Below the pieces are notes generated by a model. The model did no database searches. It worked only from the letters and a program-made list of their open reading frames with translations, and had not been told where the DNA came from. A stretch of 64,000 bases of DNA. Source: Flavobacterium sp. Sd200 (GTDB lineage Bacteria > Bacteroidota > Bacteroidia > Flavobacteriales > Flavobacteriaceae). Location: positions 653,840 to 717,839 of the forward strand of contig NZ_WUMN01000002.1 of NCBI RefSeq assembly GCF_009826935.1, read 5' to 3'. Shown piece after piece: positions 60,448-64,000 of this stretch (positions are counted from its first letter, which is position 1; every line of letters starts with the position of its first letter). The position numbers and the translations under genes are program-made.

Positions 60448-62064
60448 ATGAAAAAACTTTACACCACCTTACTTTGTGTTGTTTTTACCTCTCTATTTGC
60501 CCAGAATCCTCATTGGGAGTGGGTAACCGGAGTAGAAGCATCTTATGGAAACCCAGATCATGTACTCTCTGTTGACGCGCAGGGCAATGTTTATACGCTG
60601 TCAACCTTTACGTCGGATGTTATTAATAACGACTACCAGTTTTATAATACAAGCCCGTCCAGCGACGACTCTTTTTTTATAAAATTTAATGCTGATGGTC
60701 AGTTTCAATGGGCCAGTCAGATAACCGGAGCGGGTAGCAACACCCTGTGGAGGCTGGAGGCTGATGCCGATGGAAATGTATATTTACTGGGAAGCTATAC
60801 TAACGGTATGACAATAGCCGGGCAGCAGTATGCCGGTCGGGGCACTTTCATCGCTAAGTTTAACACAGCAGGGGTAATGTTGTGGTTAAAGACTGCTTCT
60901 TTTTCCTTCCCCGATTCGATTAAGGTAGATGAAAATGGAAATATTTATTTTCAGGTAACTTCAAGGAACCCGTTTAGCTTTGATGGCACTTCATTTACTA
61001 TGGTAAACCAGACATCAGACAATGAATACCTTGCAAAATTAGATACCGATGGTAATGTTGTGTGGCATAAAACCTATTATGGCCCGGATGATTATACACG
61101 TCGCAGCACCCTTAGTCAGCTCCAGGTAGATCACCAGGGCAATCTCCTTTTAACGGGCAGGACAAACACAACTATGACGTTTGATAATGTTATGCTTAAC
61201 AATACTTATTCGGGAGCTTTTTATCTTGTAAAAATAAATGCTGAAGGTAACACACAATGGGGAATGTTAACCGGTAACAGTTCTTGTGCAAACAGTGCTT
61301 CAGATATAGCGGTTGATGCAGATGATAACATATACCTCTTGGGCAACTATTGCGGTACCGTAAATTTTGGCAGCGAACAGCTTACCGTATCGCCATCGGG
61401 GTCAAGGTATTTTATATCTAAGTACTCGCCAGAGGGACAGAATATCTGGGTTAAGACCTCTTTGCCCGGGAATTTTAACGAGATACAGAGCGGCGATTTT
61501 GATGCGCAGGGCAATTTAATAGTAGGGGGAACCCTTTTTGGTACAGCAACATTTGGTGCAGATGTTACCCTTACGTCATCTGCAACAGAAGGAACGCAGT
61601 TTGTTGTACTTTACAATGCCGAAGGAATTGCGCAGTGGGGTATTACCACCGGACCTGTAAATACTAACAACGCCATTGATGTTAAGGCGCATGGCGATAA
61701 CACTATTTATACAGGCGCACACATGCAAATCCCTTCTCTTACATACGGAGATATTAATTATGTAAGGCAAGGCAATAATCTTTATAATATAACATTAGGT
61801 AAACTTGTTTATGGAGATGTTGCAGGCACTCCCACAATTAATGCAAAACAAATTAGTGTTTATCCTAACCCTGTAAGCAAAACCCTTAATATTGCAACTG
61901 CTGAAGCTGTAAAAGAAATAGCTGTTACTGATTTTAATGGACGAATAGTGCTGAGCGCGGCCAATACTAACAACATTAATATGGAACAACTTGCTTCGGG
62001 TGTATATTTTGCAACCGTTACTACAAATACAGGTAAGAGCACACATAAAATTATGAAGGACTAA
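60448..62064 (+). CDS. T9SS-exported beta-propeller-like protein
   Basis: 538 residues with a signal peptide ending SLFAQ. Repeated units of the type VDAQGNVYTLS, ADADGNVYLLGSY, VDENGNIYFQV, VDHQGNLLLTG, VDADDNIYLLG and FDAQGNLIVGG each start with an Asp and a Gly-Asn turn, giving about six blades of an SBBP-like beta-propeller. The last 70 residues (ISVYPNPVSKTLNI to THKIMKD) form a T9SS type A sorting domain. It should be secreted and attached or released at the cell surface. The ligand is unknown. A terminator follows. Confidence 0.88.
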   Translation: MKKLYTTLLCVVFTSLFAQNPHWEWVTGVEASYGNPDHVLSVDAQGNVYTLSTFTSDVINNDYQFYNTSPSSDDSFFIKFNADGQFQWASQITGAGSNTLWRLEADADGNVYLLGSYTNGMTIAGQQYAGRGTFIAKFNTAGVMLWLKTASFSFPDSIKVDENGNIYFQVTSRNPFSFDGTSFTMVNQTSDNEYLAKLDTDGNVVWHKTYYGPDDYTRRSTLSQLQVDHQGNLLLTGRTNTTMTFDNVMLNNTYSGAFYLVKINAEGNTQWGMLTGNSSCANSASDIAVDADDNIYLLGNYCGTVNFGSEQLTVSPSGSRYFISKYSPEGQNIWVKTSLPGNFNEIQSGDFDAQGNLIVGGTLFGTATFGADVTLTSSATEGTQFVVLYNAEGIAQWGITTGPVNTNNAIDVKAHGDNTIYTGAHMQIPSLTYGDINYVRQGNNLYNITLGKLVYGDVAGTPTINAKQISVYPNPVSKTLNIATAEAVKEIAVTDFNGRIVLSAANTNNINMEQLASGVYFATVTTNTGKSTHKIMKD

Positions 62065-62095
62065 AAAAACCGTATAAATTTTTTAGAAATAACTT

Positions 62096-62128
62096 AATCG
62101 CAATCAGTAAATTGGTTGCGATTTTTTT
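62096..62128 (+). terminator. Terminator after the T9SS-exported protein
   Basis: AATCGCAATC (62096-62105) pairs with GGTTGCGATT (62114-62123) with one mismatch, followed by a run of T. Confidence 0.72.
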
Positions 62129-62356
62129 ATCCGCGTTCCTAAGTGAATTCAATAAAAATTATCTTTTTCGTAAAATTTTTCTTGCTTTTAGAGTGCGATT
62201 TCCAGTATTTAACGCACATATAAAAGTGCGTCATCCTCCTGTAAATGAAACGCGGATGATGCAGGTATTTCGCATCGCTGATTTATGCCGATCATCTTCT
62301 ATAGGCTACATTCGAATCTATGAAAATCCATGATATCTGTGTTCCTGAGTAAACCA
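62129..62356. repeat. Repeat-like stretch between the T9SS protein gene and hflX
   Basis: The 325-base gap (62065-62389) has no coding gene. GCGTTCCTAAGTGA (from 62133) and GTGTTCCTGAGTAA (from 62340) are two related words, and a stretch with GCGGATGATGCAGG and GCATCGCTGATTTATGCCG resembles dispersed Flavobacterium repeats. Open frames through it have no coding sense. Confidence 0.4.
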
Positions 62357-62390
62357 ACAAAAAACCGGCCTATTAAAGCCGGTTTTTTGT
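62357..62390 (-). terminator. Terminator of hflX (bidirectional)
   Basis: ACAAAAAACCGGC (62357-62369) and GCCGGTTTTTTGT (62378-62390) form a 13-bp perfect stem around eight bases. It overlaps the hflX stop by one base and has T-runs in both directions. Confidence 0.82.
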
Positions 62391-63619
62391 TATTCTTTCT
62401 CCTCTGCAAAGTTTTCTTTATAATCCGGATAAAGGAAGTTATTATAAGGAAAACGGCTAATATGTATAGCCCTTACAGCCTCATAAACTTTCTCCCTGAA
62501 TTCTTCAAAATTCTCTTTGTTGGTAGCCGATATAAAAAGGGCATTCTTTTCGCCCACATTGCCCATCCAGGTAGCTTTCCACTCCTCAAGCGAATAGTGT
62601 TTAGTCGTCTTCTCTGTCATCAGGTCGTCCTCGGCTATAACCTGGGGTTTGTAGGCGTCTATTTTATTGAACACCATTATGGTAGGCTTGTCGTTGCTTT
62701 TAATATCCTGTAATATTTGATTTACCGATTCTATATGGTCTTCAAATTCAGGATGCGATATATCTACCACATGCAACAGCAAATCAGCTTCGCGCACTTC
62801 ATCAAGCGTACTTTTAAAAGAGTCGATTAGCTGTGTTGGCAGCTTGCGTATAAACCCAACCGTATCAGACAACAGGAATGGCAGATTTTTAATAACCACT
62901 TTTCTTACAGTAGTATCTAGTGTTGCAAAAAGCTTGTTCTCTACAAATACTTCACTTTTGCTAATAACATTCATGAGTGTACTCTTGCCCACATTAGTAT
63001 AGCCTACAAGAGCTACACGAACCATAGCGCCACGGTTGCTGCGCTGCACACCCATTTGGCGGTCTATGGTCTTAATTTTTTCACGAAGCAGGGCAATACG
63101 GTCGCGCACAATACGCCTGTCCGTTTCAATCTCCGTTTCACCGGGACCACGCATACCAATACCACCACGCTGGCGTTCAAGGTGCGTCCACATACCCGAA
63201 AGCCTTGGTAACAGATAAATACATTGCGCCAGTTCTACCTGTGTTCTTGCATATGATGTTTCGGCACGCTGCGCAAAAATGTCAAGGATAAGGTTAGTCC
63301 TGTCAAGCACTTTAATATCCAGTATTTTACCTATATTTTTAGATTGGGAAGGCGACAACTCATCATCAAAAATGATGGTTTTAATGCCGTGTTCTTTAAT
63401 ATAATGATGTATTTCGTCTATTTTACCTGTTCCCAAATAGGTCTTGGGGTTAGGGCGCTCCATTTTTTGGGAGAATCTTTTTACCACCTCCCCTCCTGCA
63501 GTAAACGTTAAAAACTCCAGTTCATCCAGATATTCTTTTAGTTTTTCCTCACTCTGCTCCTGCGTTATTACACCGGCAATTACCGTTTTTTCAAAAGATA
63601 TCGTTTCTTTTTCCAGCAT
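62390..63619 (-). CDS. hflX: GTPase HflX
   Basis: 409 residues. LEFLTFTAGGEVVKRFSQKMERPNPKTYLGTGK is the HflX N-terminal domain, RRGIGMRGPGETEIETDRR-like RGGIGMRGPGETEIETDRR is its hallmark, and the G-domain has G1 GYTNVGKST, G3 DTVGFIRKLPTQLIDSFKSTLDEV and G4 NKID. The linker segment is coiled coil-like. HflX binds ribosomes and rescues or splits stalled or heat-damaged ones. It has its own -7 box and terminator and is monocistronic. Confidence 0.95.
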   Translation of the reverse strand: MLEKETISFEKTVIAGVITQEQSEEKLKEYLDELEFLTFTAGGEVVKRFSQKMERPNPKTYLGTGKIDEIHHYIKEHGIKTIIFDDELSPSQSKNIGKILDIKVLDRTNLILDIFAQRAETSYARTQVELAQCIYLLPRLSGMWTHLERQRGGIGMRGPGETEIETDRRIVRDRIALLREKIKTIDRQMGVQRSNRGAMVRVALVGYTNVGKSTLMNVISKSEVFVENKLFATLDTTVRKVVIKNLPFLLSDTVGFIRKLPTQLIDSFKSTLDEVREADLLLHVVDISHPEFEDHIESVNQILQDIKSNDKPTIMVFNKIDAYKPQVIAEDDLMTEKTTKHYSLEEWKATWMGNVGEKNALFISATNKENFEEFREKVYEAVRAIHISRFPYNNFLYPDYKENFAEEKE

Positions 63620-63645
63620 ATTCTTAATTTAAAAAAGACCTTTTG

Positions 63646-63653
63646 CAAATTTA
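63646..63653 (-). promoter_or_regulatory. -7 box TAAATTTG for hflX
   Basis: On the minus strand the sequence reads TAAATTTG, an exact TAnnTTTG match, about 26 bases before the hflX ATG at 63619. Confidence 0.58.
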
Positions 63654-63756
63654 CAAAAAAATAGCTCCTTTAAATTTATATAATATCGCAAGGCCTTTAA
63701 AGTGCTGAATTTTTTGTTAAATTTTAATACAGTGTTAACCATGTATTATAATTTTA

Positions 63757-63764
63757 TAAATTTG
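63757..63764 (+). promoter_or_regulatory. -7 box TAAATTTG near the right end
   Basis: An exact TAnnTTTG match, 37 bases before a short open frame. TGTTAA at 63733-63738 may be the -33 element (18-base gap). It shows that a plus-strand transcript starts here and runs out of the window. Confidence 0.5.
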
Positions 63765-63801
63765 AGACTTAATTTTTTTACCAATAAATCTAAAAATTAC
63801 T

Positions 63802-63897
63802 ATGAAGAAAACTACTTTGGTGATCAATACATCATTAATGTCTTTGTGTGGTTTTTTACAGCCTGTTTTGCATAATGCTGCGGGTAAGCCTGCCTAA
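63802..63897 (+). CDS. Short open frame, possible leader peptide (31 aa)
   Basis: It would encode MKKTTLVINTSLMSLCGFL followed by 12 more residues ending in GKPA. It resembles the start of a signal peptide but stops early. It follows a good -7 box. The remaining 100 bases hold a hairpin (CGGTGTTT at 63967-63974 with AAACACCG at 63984-63991) and no other start. It may be a leader peptide for a gene beyond the window, or chance. Evidence is weak. Confidence 0.3.
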   Translation: MKKTTLVINTSLMSLCGFLQPVLHNAAGKPA

Positions 63898-64000
63898 ATA
63901 CAAATAAGCAGAAAGATTTAGGTAACTTATTACAGCACAAAACAAACAAATATAAAAGTAAAATTGCGGTGTTTGTTGTTTGTAAACACCGGGCTAAGTA

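Noticed and set aside
62112..62333. Open frame of 73 codons on the plus strand after the T9SS protein gene
   Set aside because: It starts inside the terminator and runs through repeat-like sequence; the product has no sensible domain or topology.
62330..62713. Plus-strand frame of 127 codons over the hflX 3' end
   Set aside because: It covers the hflX terminator and is antisense to a well-conserved GTPase; a shadow frame.

Overview
The window looks like chromosome from a Flavobacterium or a close relative in the Flavobacteriaceae (Bacteroidota). The evidence is the gliding gene gldH, two proteins with type IX secretion (T9SS) C-terminal sorting domains, a complete Bat (aerotolerance) operon, many lipoproteins, Bacteroidota-specific families (DUF2480, DUF3078, DUF4837) and about fifteen promoters with the Bacteroidota -7 box TAnnTTTG. 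GC looks close to 40% throughout. I see no rRNA, tRNA, CRISPR array, insertion sequence, integrase or prophage block. All identifications come from reading the sequence, with no database search.

Layout. 1-2.3 kb: tail of a PfkB sugar kinase and a long PurF-like amidotransferase. 2.4-8.9 kb: a GbsR/MarR-type regulator with a repeated operator-like motif, then an RND efflux pump (adaptor, permease, outer-membrane factor). 9-18.7 kb: a degenerate receiver-like protein, a lipoprotein, two radical SAM proteins, a Bax-inhibitor-1 protein, lspA, then ricT-gldH-PBP1A. 18.7-20.5 kb: the two subunits of a 3-oxoacid CoA-transferase, separated by a frameshifted four-helix-bundle gene in an IVS-like insert. 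20.6-23.9 kb (minus strand): a small membrane protein, an SDR dehydrogenase and a secreted M43-like metalloprotease whose catalytic Glu reads as Gln. 24.3-33.7 kb: moxR, DUF58, a two-membrane-segment BatD-like protein, then batA-batB-batC-batD-batE. 33.8-38.2 kb (minus strand): pgk, mltD, a DUF4837 lipoprotein and elaA. 38.5-48.8 kb: a parvulin-like protein, holB, a DoxX-like protein, kup, a double-OmpA protein, an MBL hydrolase, an S8 lipoprotein protease and an M1 aminopeptidase. 49-52.7 kb: a haem import and use operon (hmuT-U-V plus a HemS-like protein). 52.9-55 kb: an S24 repressor-like protein and small unknown proteins. 55.3-60.2 kb: a Crp/Fnr regulator divergent from sufS-lipoprotein-sufE-sufT-DUF2480-DUF3078. 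60.4-63.6 kb: a T9SS-exported beta-propeller-like protein and hflX.

The clearest units are the efflux operon with its local regulator, the Bat operon (AAA ATPase plus three vWA-type proteins plus TPR proteins, probably acting at the envelope), the haem operon (periplasmic capture, permease, ATPase, cytoplasmic haem handling) and the sulphur-mobilisation cluster. Many intergenic gaps carry inverted repeats made of recurring modules. The same hairpin module occurs between batD and batE and before holB, which points to a mobile or repeat-derived layer over an otherwise housekeeping region.

The most unusual signals are the Glu-to-Gln change in the M43-like protein, the frameshifted four-helix gene flanked by a 12-bp inverted repeat, the nested palindrome at 55.13 kb, the composite repeats, and two promoters so close to the start codon that they imply leaderless messages.
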